Notes under the pieces: model-generated
What the model saw: the letters and a program-made list of their open reading frames with translations, nothing else
What the model was told of the DNA's origin: nothing
The model's database searches: none
Assembly: GCF_004362195.1 (NCBI RefSeq)
Contig: NZ_SNWG01000001.1
Location: 1,612,001 to 1,676,000, forward strand
Direction: 5' to 3'
Source: Microbacterium sp. BK668
Lineage (GTDB): Bacteria; Actinomycetota; Actinomycetes; Actinomycetales; Microbacteriaceae
DNA: 64,000 nucleotides
Part shown: piece by piece, positions 1 to 8,360 of the stretch
Layout: the number at the start of each line of letters is the position of its first letter
How positions within the stretch are numbered: the stretch's first letter is position 1
Position numbers and translations under genes: made by a program

Positions 1-1
1 C

Positions 2-388
2 ACGGGCGCCCTCCAGTCGCTTCCCGACGACGTCATCGAGGCGGCCAAGATGGACGGGGCCGGCGCCTGGCGCATCTTCCGCTCGATCAAGCTGCCGCTG
101 CTGTTCGTCGCGGTGGCGCCTCTGCTGATCGCGACCTTCGCCTTCAACTTCAACAACTTCCCGGTCATCTTCATGCTGACCGGCGGTAATCCCAGATTCA
201 CGGATACGACGCTGCCGATCGGCTCGACGGACATCATGATCACGATGGTGTACAAGATCGCGTTCGGCAGCGGAGGTGGACGCGACTACGGCCTGGCCAG
301 TGCGCTGTCGATCCTCATCTTCATCATCGTCGCCATCATCGCCGCCATCTCGTTTCGGCAGACGAAGTCCCTGGAGGATCTGCACTGA
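2..388 (+). CDS. Sugar ABC transporter permease, MalF type (3' part only)
   Basis: C-terminal 128 codons of an inner-membrane permease of the carbohydrate-uptake (CUT1, maltose/maltodextrin) ABC family; the start lies outside the window. The EAA loop that docks the ATPase is visible at the very beginning (EAAKMDGAGAWRIFRSIKLP), followed by two or three hydrophobic segments and a lumenal stretch with FNNFPVIFMLTGG, a phrase typical of MalF-like permeases. The stop codon shares one base with the ATG of the next permease (TGATG at 386-390), so the two are translationally coupled. The following GH13 enzyme suggests maltodextrins as substrate. The binding protein should lie upstream of the window. 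Confidence 0.9.
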   Translation, partial: TGALQSLPDDVIEAAKMDGAGAWRIFRSIKLPLLFVAVAPLLIATFAFNFNNFPVIFMLTGGNPRFTDTTLPIGSTDIMITMVYKIAFGSGGGRDYGLASALSILIFIIVAIIAAISFRQTKSLEDLH

Positions 389-1380
389 TGTCCGACTCGA
401 TCGATCGTCAGATCAAAGAAGACCAGCTCCTGGAGAACCGCTACGGCGGCTCCGAGAACGCGATGGCGACGGGCCTCGCCGATGTGACGTCGAAGCCGGA
501 GAAGCCGGTCGGGTCGCACAGGCGGCAGCCGTTCGGCAAGTGGTTCGTCGACAAGGGCTGGCGGCACCTCGTCGGGGTCGCCGCGATCGTCTTCGCGCTC
601 CTGCCGCTCGCATACATCCTCTCGGCCTCGCTGAACCCCGCCGGCACCCTGACCGGATCGAATCAGCTGTTCCGGGCGATCTCGTTCGTCAACTACGAGA
701 ACATCCTCACGCGCGACGGCGGGATCTACCTCACCTGGTACTGGAACGCCCTCGTCATCGCGGTCGTCTCGAGCGCCGCGACGGTGCTCCTGTGCGCGAT
801 GGGCGCCTACGCCTTCTCGCGCATGCGGTTCCGCGGCCGTCGCACGGGTCTGCTGGCACTGCTGATCCTCCAGATGTTCCCGCAGCTGCTCATGATCGTC
901 GCGATCTTCCTCACGATGATCTGGATCACGGACGTCTTCCCGGCGATCGGTCTCGGCACGCACGCGGGGCTGATCATGGTGTATCTCGGCGGCGCCCTCG
1001 GCGTGAACACGTTCCTCATGTACGGGTTCTTCAACACGATCCCGACAGCGATCGACGAGGCGGCCAAGATCGACGGCGCGGGTCACGCCCGCGTGTTCTT
1101 CACGATCATGCTTCCGCTCGTGACGCCCGTCCTCGCCGTCATCGGCCTCCTGAGCTTCATCGGCTTCATCGGCGAGTTCGCCATCGCCAGCGTGCTGCTG
1201 ACCGACCCGCGTGACCAGACCCTCGCGATCGGACTGTTCCAGCTCGTCTCGGGCTTCCAGTCGCAGAACTGGGGCATCTTCGCCGCCGGCGCGGTCCTGG
1301 CCGCGATCCCGGTGATGGTGCTGTTCCTTTTGCTGCAGCGCTACATCGCAGGCGGTCTGATCGCCGGCAGCGTCAAGTGA
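388..1380 (+). CDS. Sugar ABC transporter permease, MalG type
   Basis: 330-residue partner permease of the preceding MalF-like protein, together forming the membrane channel of a maltose-type importer. A hydrophilic N-terminus of about 65 residues precedes the first membrane segment (HLVGVAAIVFALLPLAYILS). The EAA loop is AIDEAAKIDGAGHARVFFTI, near residue 220, and there are about six membrane segments. The ATG overlaps the upstream stop. The first 65 residues are longer and more charged than in Escherichia coli MalG, as is common in actinobacteria. No ATPase gene is visible; actinobacteria often use one shared MsiK-type ATPase encoded elsewhere. A perfect palindrome directly follows and ends the operon. 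Confidence 0.92.
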   Translation: MSDSIDRQIKEDQLLENRYGGSENAMATGLADVTSKPEKPVGSHRRQPFGKWFVDKGWRHLVGVAAIVFALLPLAYILSASLNPAGTLTGSNQLFRAISFVNYENILTRDGGIYLTWYWNALVIAVVSSAATVLLCAMGAYAFSRMRFRGRRTGLLALLILQMFPQLLMIVAIFLTMIWITDVFPAIGLGTHAGLIMVYLGGALGVNTFLMYGFFNTIPTAIDEAAKIDGAGHARVFFTIMLPLVTPVLAVIGLLSFIGFIGEFAIASVLLTDPRDQTLAIGLFQLVSGFQSQNWGIFAAGAVLAAIPVMVLFLLLQRYIAGGLIAGSVK

Positions 1381-1384
1381 AACG

Positions 1385-1416
1385 GCGACGGATGCCTCGG
1401 CCGAGGCATCCGTCGC
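1385..1416 (+). terminator. Perfect 32-bp palindrome, terminator of the permease operon
   Basis: GCGACGGATGCCTCGG is followed directly by its reverse complement, starting 4 bases after the permease stop. It can form a 16-bp stem (with a smaller real stem because of the loop), has no long T tract, and belongs to the GACGGATGCC hairpin family seen at 44659, 60361 and 61385. Confidence 0.75.
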
Positions 1417-1521
1417 TTACAACTGAACAACAATCCATGGGCTCTGTCATGGCGTCCCGCCGTGCAACCACGTCGCTTCCCTCGCGGCGGACTGCCGCGC
1501 GGCCACGAAAGGGCTCCGCCT

Positions 1522-3636
1522 ATGACATCGCTCGTCCCGCACCACGACGGCTCACCGCTCTACGTCTCGAACGCTTCGCCGCACCTCGGCGATGAGGTGA
1601 CCGTTCGCCTTCGGGTGCCCGGGGGATACGGGCCCCTCGAGCGTGTGCTCGTCCGTTCCAACCCCGACCACGAGCCGCTGTGGGTCGAGGCGTCGCGCGA
1701 CGGCGACGCCGACGGCTGGGAGTGGTGGTCGGCGCGGATCGTCGTCGCGAACCCCCGGCACGGCTACCGGTGGCACATGGTGCACCGGGGCGGTCGGACG
1801 GAGATCCTGAGCCAGGGCGGGCTCACCGACATCGACGCGCTGGATGCCGTGGACTTCGCGCTCGTCGCGGGCAACCCGCCGCCCGCGTGGACGAGCGACG
1901 TGGTGATGTACCAGATCTTCCCCGACCGCTTCGCCCGCTCCGCGGCCGCCGACGAGCGCGCGGTGCCGGAATGGGCCCTGCCGGCCGAGTGGGGAGACGA
2001 CCTCATCCCCGTCCCGCCGGGTCGCGGTCAGCAGTTCTTCGGCGGCGACCTCGACGGAATCGTCGAGCACCTCGATCACATCGCCTCCCTCGGGGTGACG
2101 ATGATCTACCACACGCCGATCTTCCCCGCGGAGTCGAACCACCGGTACGACGCCTCGACCTTCGACGAGGTCGATCCGCTTCTGGGAGGGGATGCTGCGT
2201 ACCTACGTCTCATCGAGGCCGCCCACGCTCGCGGCATCCGGATCATGGGTGACCTCACCTCCAACCACTCGGGCGCGGCGCACGAGTGGTTCCGTGCCGC
2301 CCACCGTCACCCCGACGCCCCGGAGAGCGCCTTCTACTACTTCCTCGACGACCAGAACGAGGAGTACGAGGCGTGGCTCGGCGCTCCGACGCTTCCGAAG
2401 TTCGACTGGACCTCCGGCGAGCTTCGGAGGCGCTTCATCGAGGGTGCCGACTCGGTCGTGGCGAAGTGGCTGCTCCCGCCCTACTCGATCGACGGCTGGC
2501 GGATCGACGTCGCGAACATGACGGGCAGGCTGGGCGACATCGACCTCAACGAGTCGGTTCGCCGCGGCATCCGCCGCACGATGACCGAGGTCGAGCCTGA
2601 AACCCTGCTCATCGCCGAGTCGACCAACGATGCCGCGACCGACCTCCAGGGCGACGCCTGGCACGGCGCGATGACCTACCCGGCGTTCACGCGCGGGCTG
2701 TGGGCGTGGCTGTGCGACCCGGCGCCCATCCGGCACATCAACGCCTTCGGCGTGGAGACCGACGAGATGTGGTACTTCGGCATCCCGACCGGCATGCCGT
2801 CGTACGACGGCGCGCAGTTCGTCGCGCAGATGCAGCGGTTCACGAGCCAGCTGCCGTGGCGCGTGCGGCTGGGCTCGATGCTCCCGCTCGACACGCATGA
2901 CACCGCGCGCTTCGCGACGCAGGCCCGGCCGGGCACCATTCCGGTCGCGGTGGGACTGTCGATGACGCTTCCGGGAATCCCGGTCGCGTATGCGGGCGAC
3001 GAGTTCGGACTCGTCGGGGTCGATGGGGAGATGAGCCGCACGCCGATGCCGTGGGACCGCGTCGATGAGCCCCGTACGGCCGAGCGCATCGACCTCTACC
3101 GCGCTCTGATCGGACTCCGCCGCGGGCATTCCGTGCTCGGCGACGGCGGGTTGCGCTGGCTGCATGTCGGGCCGGAGGGTGTGGTCTTCGTGCGCGAGTC
3201 GGTCGACGAGACGGTCCTCGTGGTGGCGGCGCGCGACGACGTGGATGTCGTCCTCCCTGCCGCCGCGGTACCCGGCGCCGGCTCGGCGACCCCTCTGTAC
3301 GGGGACGCGACGCTCGGCGTCGCGGCCGACGGCGGCGTCGTGCTGTCGGCCGACGGACCGGTCTTCGCCGCGTGGTCGCTGCCGGGCGTCGCTGCTCCCG
3401 CCCCCACGGCGCGCGAGCAGGCCGCCCTTCCGCAGGCGGGCGGCATCGCCGACGCGGAGGCGGCGGCGGCGGAAGCAGGCCTCGACGCCGCGGCGGCGGA
3501 AGCGGCCGTCCACGCCGCGGCGGCGGAAGCGGGCCTCGGCGCGGCGGCGGGCCTCGACGCGGCGGCGGGCCTCGACGCGGCGGAGGAAGTCGGCGTCGAC
3601 GTCTCCGACGGCGACCCGTCGAGCTCTCCGTCATGA
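1522..3636 (+). CDS. GH13 alpha-glycosidase (cyclomaltodextrinase/neopullulanase type)
   Basis: 704-residue glycoside hydrolase that should cleave alpha-1,4 (and possibly alpha-1,6) bonds of maltodextrins. An N-terminal beta-sandwich (about residues 10-115) precedes the TIM barrel starting near VMYQIFPDRF. The catalytic set is intact: nucleophile Asp329 in DGWRIDVANM, acid/base Glu366 in LLIAEST, and transition-state Asp460 in LDTHDTARF. No signal peptide is seen, so it is cytoplasmic and fits use of sugar brought in by the upstream importer. The start ATG at 1522 fits the family N-terminus. Oddity: after the C-terminal beta domain the last roughly 80 residues are an Ala/Glu/Gly tail of near-repeats (EAAAAEAGLDAAAAEAAVHA and variants). 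Its stop overlaps the next ATG. Confidence 0.9.
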   Translation: MTSLVPHHDGSPLYVSNASPHLGDEVTVRLRVPGGYGPLERVLVRSNPDHEPLWVEASRDGDADGWEWWSARIVVANPRHGYRWHMVHRGGRTEILSQGGLTDIDALDAVDFALVAGNPPPAWTSDVVMYQIFPDRFARSAAADERAVPEWALPAEWGDDLIPVPPGRGQQFFGGDLDGIVEHLDHIASLGVTMIYHTPIFPAESNHRYDASTFDEVDPLLGGDAAYLRLIEAAHARGIRIMGDLTSNHSGAAHEWFRAAHRHPDAPESAFYYFLDDQNEEYEAWLGAPTLPKFDWTSGELRRRFIEGADSVVAKWLLPPYSIDGWRIDVANMTGRLGDIDLNESVRRGIRRTMTEVEPETLLIAESTNDAATDLQGDAWHGAMTYPAFTRGLWAWLCDPAPIRHINAFGVETDEMWYFGIPTGMPSYDGAQFVAQMQRFTSQLPWRVRLGSMLPLDTHDTARFATQARPGTIPVAVGLSMTLPGIPVAYAGDEFGLVGVDGEMSRTPMPWDRVDEPRTAERIDLYRALIGLRRGHSVLGDGGLRWLHVGPEGVVFVRESVDETVLVVAARDDVDVVLPAAAVPGAGSATPLYGDATLGVAADGGVVLSADGPVFAAWSLPGVAAPAPTAREQAALPQAGGIADAEAAAAEAGLDAAAAEAAVHAAAAEAGLGAAAGLDAAAGLDAAEEVGVDVSDGDPSSSPS

Positions 3637-4415
3637 GCGACACGAGGTTCACCGCGCTCAGCCGGGCGCTCGCCGAGTCGGTCCGGGCACACCCCGACTT
3701 CGCAGGGCTCGCGCTGCTCGGCTCGGCATCGGACGAGGCATCCGGTCGCCGCGACGAATGGTCGGACCACGACTTCTTCGCGATCACGCGAGAGGGCCGT
3801 GGCGTCGCTCTGCGCCCCGACCTGTCGTGGCTGCCCGACGCCGATCGCATCGTGCTGACAGCGCGCGAGGGGGAGCTCGGCTTCGTCGCCGTGTACGACG
3901 ACGGACACGTGCTCGAGTTCGCCCTCGCGGATGCGGCCGAGCTCGCCGAAGCCCTCGCCGGCGCCGCGACGGTGGCCGTAGACGACGAAGCCGAAACGGT
4001 CGCGCGTCTCGTTGCCCGGTCGCGCGAGCGCGCCGATGCCGCCGATGGGTTCGACCCGGAGAACGACGCGCGGCTCGTGCTCGTGAAGCTCCTGATCGGC
4101 GTCGGGCGATACCGCCGCGGTGAGGTGCTCAACGCGGGCGAGTTCGTGCGGGGCTGGGCGGTCCGCCAGCTCGTCCGGGTCATCCGTGGCCGGCTCACCA
4201 CGGCGTCGCCGAGCGTCCGGGACACGATAGATCCGATGCGCCGCTTCGAGCTCGACTTCCCCGAGGAGGCGGGCCGGATCGCGGATGCCGTGGCACAGCC
4301 CGTCGAGGACGCGGCTCGCGAGCTGTTCGGCCTCCTCTGCGAGCTCGAGCCGGAGTGGCCGGACTTCCCGTCCCGCGCGGCCGACGCGGTGGCGGCGCGC
4401 CTCGGCTGGGAGTGA
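3633..4415 (+). CDS. Nucleotidyltransferase-fold protein
   Basis: 260-residue cytosolic protein. The N-terminal part has the pol-beta-type signature GSASDEASGRRDEWSDHDFF (about residues 29-48), where GS and the SDHD acidic pair would bind Mg-nucleotide, as in aminoglycoside nucleotidyltransferases. The C-terminal half is predicted helical with many Arg and Glu. ATG overlaps the TGA of the glycosidase (ATGA), so it is co-translated with it, though no sugar-related role is evident. The substrate is unknown; an aminoglycoside- or lincosamide-modifying role is possible but not shown. Confidence 0.7.
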   Translation: MSDTRFTALSRALAESVRAHPDFAGLALLGSASDEASGRRDEWSDHDFFAITREGRGVALRPDLSWLPDADRIVLTAREGELGFVAVYDDGHVLEFALADAAELAEALAGAATVAVDDEAETVARLVARSRERADAADGFDPENDARLVLVKLLIGVGRYRRGEVLNAGEFVRGWAVRQLVRVIRGRLTTASPSVRDTIDPMRRFELDFPEEAGRIADAVAQPVEDAARELFGLLCELEPEWPDFPSRAADAVAARLGWE

Positions 4416-4468
4416 CCTCGCGTCCGCGCCGCGGCCTTGCGGGGCCTTCCTTCGTCGGACCCTTTTCG

Positions 4469-4474
4469 TAGACT
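4469..4474 (+). promoter_or_regulatory. Candidate -10 box before the FBP-domain gene
   Basis: TAGACT lies 27 bases before the ATG at 4501, which has a strong ribosome site (GAGGAGG) just upstream. It matches the actinobacterial sigma-70 -10 consensus. No convincing -35 is seen, so this is a candidate only. Confidence 0.45.
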
Positions 4475-4500
4475 GGGGGTCGCCACGGCGAGGAGGATCA

Positions 4501-4995
4501 ATGCGCCCGTTGACCGAGAACGACATCCGAGCGACGTTCGTCAACGCCGGACCCGACGATCTGAGGCTGGTGTCGCTGCCGGCCGACTTCATGCTGACCG
4601 ACTGGGACCACTTGGATTTCTTCGCGTGGCGCGACCCGCGCAACCGGGGCAGGGGCTACGTCATCGCCGAGGTCGGGGGCGAGGCGACCGGCGTCGTGCT
4701 TCGGGCCGCCGAAGGCACGTCGCGGGCACGCTCGGCGATGTGCAACCTCTGCCACACGATGCAGCCCGCCGATCAGGTCGCCCTCTTCACCGCCCGCAAG
4801 GCGGGTTCGGCGGGTTCTCACGGCGACAGCATCGGCACGTACATCTGCCGCGACCTCTCCTGTCACGAGAACGTGCGACTGGCCGCACCGCTGGCGCCGA
4901 GTGAGATCCGCGCGAGCGTCGACCTCAAGATCGACGGCACGCGCCGACGCATCGAGGCCTTCGTCGGGCGCGTCCTCGAGGGGGCGGCCGCGTGA
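4501..4995 (+). CDS. FBP-domain zinc-finger protein (FusB-like, EF-G binding)
   Basis: 164-residue protein of the FBP family, the treble-clef zinc-finger domain named after FusB-type fusidic-acid-resistance proteins that bind elongation factor G. Two zinc half-sites are visible: CNLCH (about residues 82-86) and CRDLSCH (about 119-125). The N-terminal half holds TDWDHLDFFAWRDPRNRGRG. Actinobacterial members are usually this length. Whether it really rescues EF-G or acts as a ribosome factor here is not known. A GGAGG ribosome site fixes the start, and its end overlaps the GTG of the next gene by 4 bases. Confidence 0.8.
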   Translation: MRPLTENDIRATFVNAGPDDLRLVSLPADFMLTDWDHLDFFAWRDPRNRGRGYVIAEVGGEATGVVLRAAEGTSRARSAMCNLCHTMQPADQVALFTARKAGSAGSHGDSIGTYICRDLSCHENVRLAAPLAPSEIRASVDLKIDGTRRRIEAFVGRVLEGAAA

Positions 4996-5909
4996 GCGGG
5001 CGTGTCGTCGTGGTGGGCGACGCCCTCATCGACGAACTGCGCGACGACTCCGGGGTGCGCGAGTTCGTTGGGGGAGCGGCGCTCAACGTCGCGGTGGGGC
5101 TCGCGCGTCTCGGCGTGCCCGCCACGCTCATCGCCATGGTCGGCGACGACGAGGCGGGGGAGCACATCCGCTCGTACCTGGGCGACTTCGGTGTCGAGCT
5201 GATCGCGACGACCGGTCCGCACGGTTCGTCGCGCGCGGTCAGCACCCGCAGCGGCGGCGGCGAGCCGGAGTACGTCTTCAATGAGGCCGCGCAGAAGCGG
5301 CGCATCCGCTTCGGAGACGCCGAACGCGCCGCGATCGCCGCGGCACCGATCGTCGCCGTCAGCTGCTTCCCGTTCGACGACGTGGCACAGACTCTGGAGT
5401 TCGCGCAGGCGGTTCGGGATGCCGGGGCCCGCCTCGCGATAGACCCCAACCCCCGCTCGGGCATGATGACGGATCGGGCGGAGTTCGTCCGGGGCTTCGA
5501 GGGCCTGGCCGCGGGCGCCGCGCTCGTCAAGGTGGGCGAGGACGACGCGGCGCTCCTGTACGGCGAGCCGCTCGACGCGCTGCGCGCGCGCCTGATCGAC
5601 CTCGGGGTGGAGGCCGTGCTCGCGACGCAAGGTGCAGCAGGCGCGACGATCGAGGCGGGGGCCGATGTCGTGACGCGGCCGATCTCGGCGCTGCCCGGGC
5701 GCATCGTCGACACGATGGGCGGCGGCGACGCCGCCTTCGCGACGGCCATCGCGGGGGTGCTCGAGGGCAAGCCCGCCGACGGCGACGCGTGGGGAGTCCT
5801 CCTGGAGCGGGCGATGGACGTCTCGGCGGCGACCTGCCGCTTCGAGGGCGCGCTGCTGCGCCTGCCCTCGGCCGTGCAGGATGTCGACCTCGACCGTCTC
5901 GGCACCTGA
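4992..5909 (+). CDS. PfkB-family carbohydrate kinase (fructokinase-like)
   Basis: 305-residue sugar kinase of the ribokinase/PfkB family. The N-terminal sugar-binding signature is FVGGAALNVAVGLARLG and the C-terminal ATP/anion-hole signature is DTMGGGDAAFATA, with catalytic base Asp246. The second motif reads GGGD where most members have GAGD, a tolerated change. GTG start at 4992 overlaps the stop of the FBP gene (GTGA). The likely reaction is ATP-dependent phosphorylation of fructose or another sugar; the substrate cannot be read from sequence. The nearby importer, glycosidase and ROK kinase make this end of the window a sugar-use neighbourhood. Confidence 0.85.
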   Translation: MSGRVVVVGDALIDELRDDSGVREFVGGAALNVAVGLARLGVPATLIAMVGDDEAGEHIRSYLGDFGVELIATTGPHGSSRAVSTRSGGGEPEYVFNEAAQKRRIRFGDAERAAIAAAPIVAVSCFPFDDVAQTLEFAQAVRDAGARLAIDPNPRSGMMTDRAEFVRGFEGLAAGAALVKVGEDDAALLYGEPLDALRARLIDLGVEAVLATQGAAGATIEAGADVVTRPISALPGRIVDTMGGGDAAFATAIAGVLEGKPADGDAWGVLLERAMDVSAATCRFEGALLRLPSAVQDVDLDRLGT

Positions 5910-6096
5910 CCAGGGCCGATCGCACCGGTTCCGGATCCACGTGCCGGATTCGGATCGACGTGCTCGGCCGGTCTGAATCCGGTGCGCCCACCCGAGTTCG
6001 GTGCTTCCGCGCCGGCGATTTCGGACCGCTGGGAATGAAGGGTAATATTGCTGATCGCGCCTCCGGTCGTCTGTGAAAGTCGGACGGGCGCGCACT

Positions 6097-6178
6097 GGCG
6101 AGTTACCCAAGCGGCCAAAGGGATCTGACTGTAAATCAGCCGGCGTAGCCTTCGGGGGTTCGAATCCCTCACTCGCCA
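6097..6178 (+). tRNA. tRNA-Tyr (GTA)
   Basis: Cloverleaf with acceptor arms GGCGAGT/ACTCGCC, anticodon loop CTGTAAA giving anticodon GTA, a long variable arm as expected for a class II tRNA, and T loop GTTCGAATC. CCA is not fully encoded. An 82-nt length fits tRNA-Tyr. Confidence 0.97.
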
Positions 6179-6184
6179 CCGAAA

Positions 6185-6219
6185 GACTGAGGGGCCTCGC
6201 GGAGCGAGGCCCCTCAGTC
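6185..6219 (+). terminator. Terminator after tRNA-Tyr
   Basis: A perfect 16-bp stem, GACTGAGGGGCCTCGC with its complement, around the 3-base loop GGA, only 6 bases after the tRNA. Confidence 0.85.
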
Positions 6220-6288
6220 ATTGATCGGACGCTGCGGGGGATTCGAACAGCGCGCCTGAACTGACCGATTCCTTGACGAGGAGGCCCC

Positions 6289-7212
6289 ATGCCGGACGCC
6301 ATCACCGACGTGGGCCTCGCCGTCGACATCGGCGGCACGAAGGTCGATGCGGCCCTCGTCACGCGCGACGGCGTGCTCCTCGCCGGCACCGCGGCGCGCC
6401 GCCCCACCGGTCGTGCGTCGACCCGCGAGCAGATCTCCGCATCGATCACAGAGGCTGCGGCATCCACTCTCGGTCGACTCGCCCCCGACCAGCGCCTCGT
6501 CGGGATCGGCATCGGCTCGGCCGGTCCGGTCGACCTTCCGAACGGCGCCGTCTCACCGGTCAACCTCCCCTCGGCGCAGGACCTCCGCGTCGTCGACCTG
6601 CTGTCGCGTCTCGCGCCGGGCGTGCCCGTGCGGCTCGCCCTCGACGGCACCTGCATCGCCCTCGCCGAGCACTGGCTGGGCGCACTCGCCGGGTGCCGCA
6701 ACGCTCTCGCCATGGTGGTCTCGACCGGGATCGGCGGGGGTTTCATCGCCGACGGCAGGCCCGTGACGGGCGCGACGGGCAACGCCGGCCACATAGGCCA
6801 GACGCGTCTGGAGGCCGTCGATGACGCCGACCCGCTCGCCGGTACGGTCGAGGCGGTCGGCTCCGGCACGGCAGCCGTCGCCTGGGCGCGGGCGCAGGGA
6901 TGGCCTGGTGACAGCGGCGAAGGCCTTGCCGTCGCCTACCGCTCCGGCGACGACATCGCCGTGCGCGCCGTGAGACGGTCTGCGGATGCTGTCGGCCGCG
7001 CCATCGCGACCGCGGCGACGCTCCTCGATCTCGAGGCGGCCGCCATCGCGGGCGGCTTCGTCAACGTGGCCGACGATTACATCGACCTCGTCCGCGCCGC
7101 TGCGCGCGCGAGCGCTGTGCTGCCGTACGCCCGCGGCGTCCGGGTCGAACGATCGGCGCTCGGCGGCGACGGACCGCTCCTCGGCGCGGCGGCGCTCGTC
7201 CTCCGCGGCTGA
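6289..7212 (+). CDS. ROK-family sugar kinase (glucokinase-like)
   Basis: 307-residue ROK protein without the N-terminal helix-turn-helix of the repressors, so an enzyme rather than a regulator. The ATP-binding motif AVDIGGTKVDAALV lies at residues 11-24. STGIGGGFIADGRPVTGATG and NAGHIGQ mark the sugar-binding region, with His of GHIG as the family residue. The C-terminal Cys-rich zinc motif of many ROK glucokinases is absent, as in several actinobacterial paralogues. Likely role is phosphorylation of glucose or a related hexose released from maltodextrin. GAGGAGG upstream of the ATG supports the start. Confidence 0.85.
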   Translation: MPDAITDVGLAVDIGGTKVDAALVTRDGVLLAGTAARRPTGRASTREQISASITEAAASTLGRLAPDQRLVGIGIGSAGPVDLPNGAVSPVNLPSAQDLRVVDLLSRLAPGVPVRLALDGTCIALAEHWLGALAGCRNALAMVVSTGIGGGFIADGRPVTGATGNAGHIGQTRLEAVDDADPLAGTVEAVGSGTAAVAWARAQGWPGDSGEGLAVAYRSGDDIAVRAVRRSADAVGRAIATAATLLDLEAAAIAGGFVNVADDYIDLVRAAARASAVLPYARGVRVERSALGGDGPLLGAAALVLRG

Positions 7213-7338
7213 TCGCCGGCCGGGCTGCGAACGGGCAGCGAGCCGAGGCATCCATCGCGGGAGACGATCCCCTCGCAGCGGGGCTCCCGCGTGCCAGGAT
7301 GGGCATGCGGGCGGGGGCCCGCGGAAAGTGGGGCCACA

Positions 7339-8307
7339 ATGACCGTGCCCGATCATGCGCCGACCGGCACCGCCGACTCGAAGCTCATCCGGATCTCGCT
7401 GTGGGTGGCGATCGGAGCGCTCATCCTCGCCGCGATCGTCTGCGTCGTCTGGGTCCTGGTGGGCACCGACAACGGTGTCGTCGGGCGCGCCTTCCTCACG
7501 ATCCTGCTCCTCGCCGCCTTCGCGGGGGCGGCGCTGCTGGATGCGCGGCTGGCCCCTCGCCGCCCCGCCTGGTTCGCGCTCGCGAGCATGGTGACGTGGG
7601 TGCTGTGCCTGCTCTTCGGCGCGATCCTGATCTGGCTGCCCGCGCCGGGGTGGTACTACTTCGACGCGTTCGGCCGGTTCATCTCGTTCCTGCTGATCGT
7701 CCTGATCCTGCTGCTCGCGCTGCTGCACGCGCGGCTGCTCATCAAGGCCCACCAGCGCCACGTCACGGTCTTCACCCGCACGGTGACCATCGTGACGATC
7801 GTGCTCGTCGTCATCCTCGCGGCGATGCTCGTCATCCCGCTCGCCTTCCACGAGTACTTCACGTATCCCGATGCCTATTGGCGCGCCGTCGTGGCGATCG
7901 CGATCCTGGCGGCGGTCGGCACGGCACTCGTGCCGCTCGTGAACGCCCTCTTCGCTCCGAAGCGGCCCGCGGCCCGCGGCTACGCCCCGTTCCCCGCGCC
8001 GCAGGGCTCGGCCCCGCTGCCCGGGCTGCAGGGCTCGGCCCCGCCGCCCGCGTGGCCGACCTACGCCGACGGCGTCACGCCGCTGCCCGTCATGCCCGAT
8101 GGCCAGCCCGATTGGAACGCGTACTACACGGGCTACCCGTCGATCGTGCCGCCCTCGGTCGCCCCGTCCGGGCCCGCCGCGCCCGTCCCGCCGACGGGTC
8201 AGGCTCCGCCGCCTGCTGCCTGGCCCCCGCCCGGGGCAGCCGGATCGTCTGCCCAGCCCGGCTACGAGGGCTATCCGCCTCCGCCGCCGCTGCCCCCGCG
8301 ACCCTGA
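7339..8307 (+). CDS. Membrane protein with Pro-rich cytoplasmic tail, function unknown
   Basis: 322 residues. Six or so hydrophobic segments occupy residues 18-215 (for example LWVAIGALILAAIVCVVWVL and FISFLLIVLILLLALLHARL), followed by a Pro/Ala/Gly-rich tail of about 100 residues with two near-copies of LPGLQGSAP-like units and a final run of prolines. The architecture is common in Microbacteriaceae, but I do not recognise a named family. ATG at 7339 is chosen because the upstream in-frame residues look non-coding. It is isolated between ROK and a convergent FAD enzyme. Confidence 0.75.
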   Translation: MTVPDHAPTGTADSKLIRISLWVAIGALILAAIVCVVWVLVGTDNGVVGRAFLTILLLAAFAGAALLDARLAPRRPAWFALASMVTWVLCLLFGAILIWLPAPGWYYFDAFGRFISFLLIVLILLLALLHARLLIKAHQRHVTVFTRTVTIVTIVLVVILAAMLVIPLAFHEYFTYPDAYWRAVVAIAILAAVGTALVPLVNALFAPKRPAARGYAPFPAPQGSAPLPGLQGSAPPPAWPTYADGVTPLPVMPDGQPDWNAYYTGYPSIVPPSVAPSGPAAPVPPTGQAPPPAAWPPPGAAGSSAQPGYEGYPPPPPLPPRP

Positions 8308-8360
8308 TCGGCCGATGCCGGCACCGCGAGTCGCGGGGGCGGGCATCGTCGCCGCAACCG

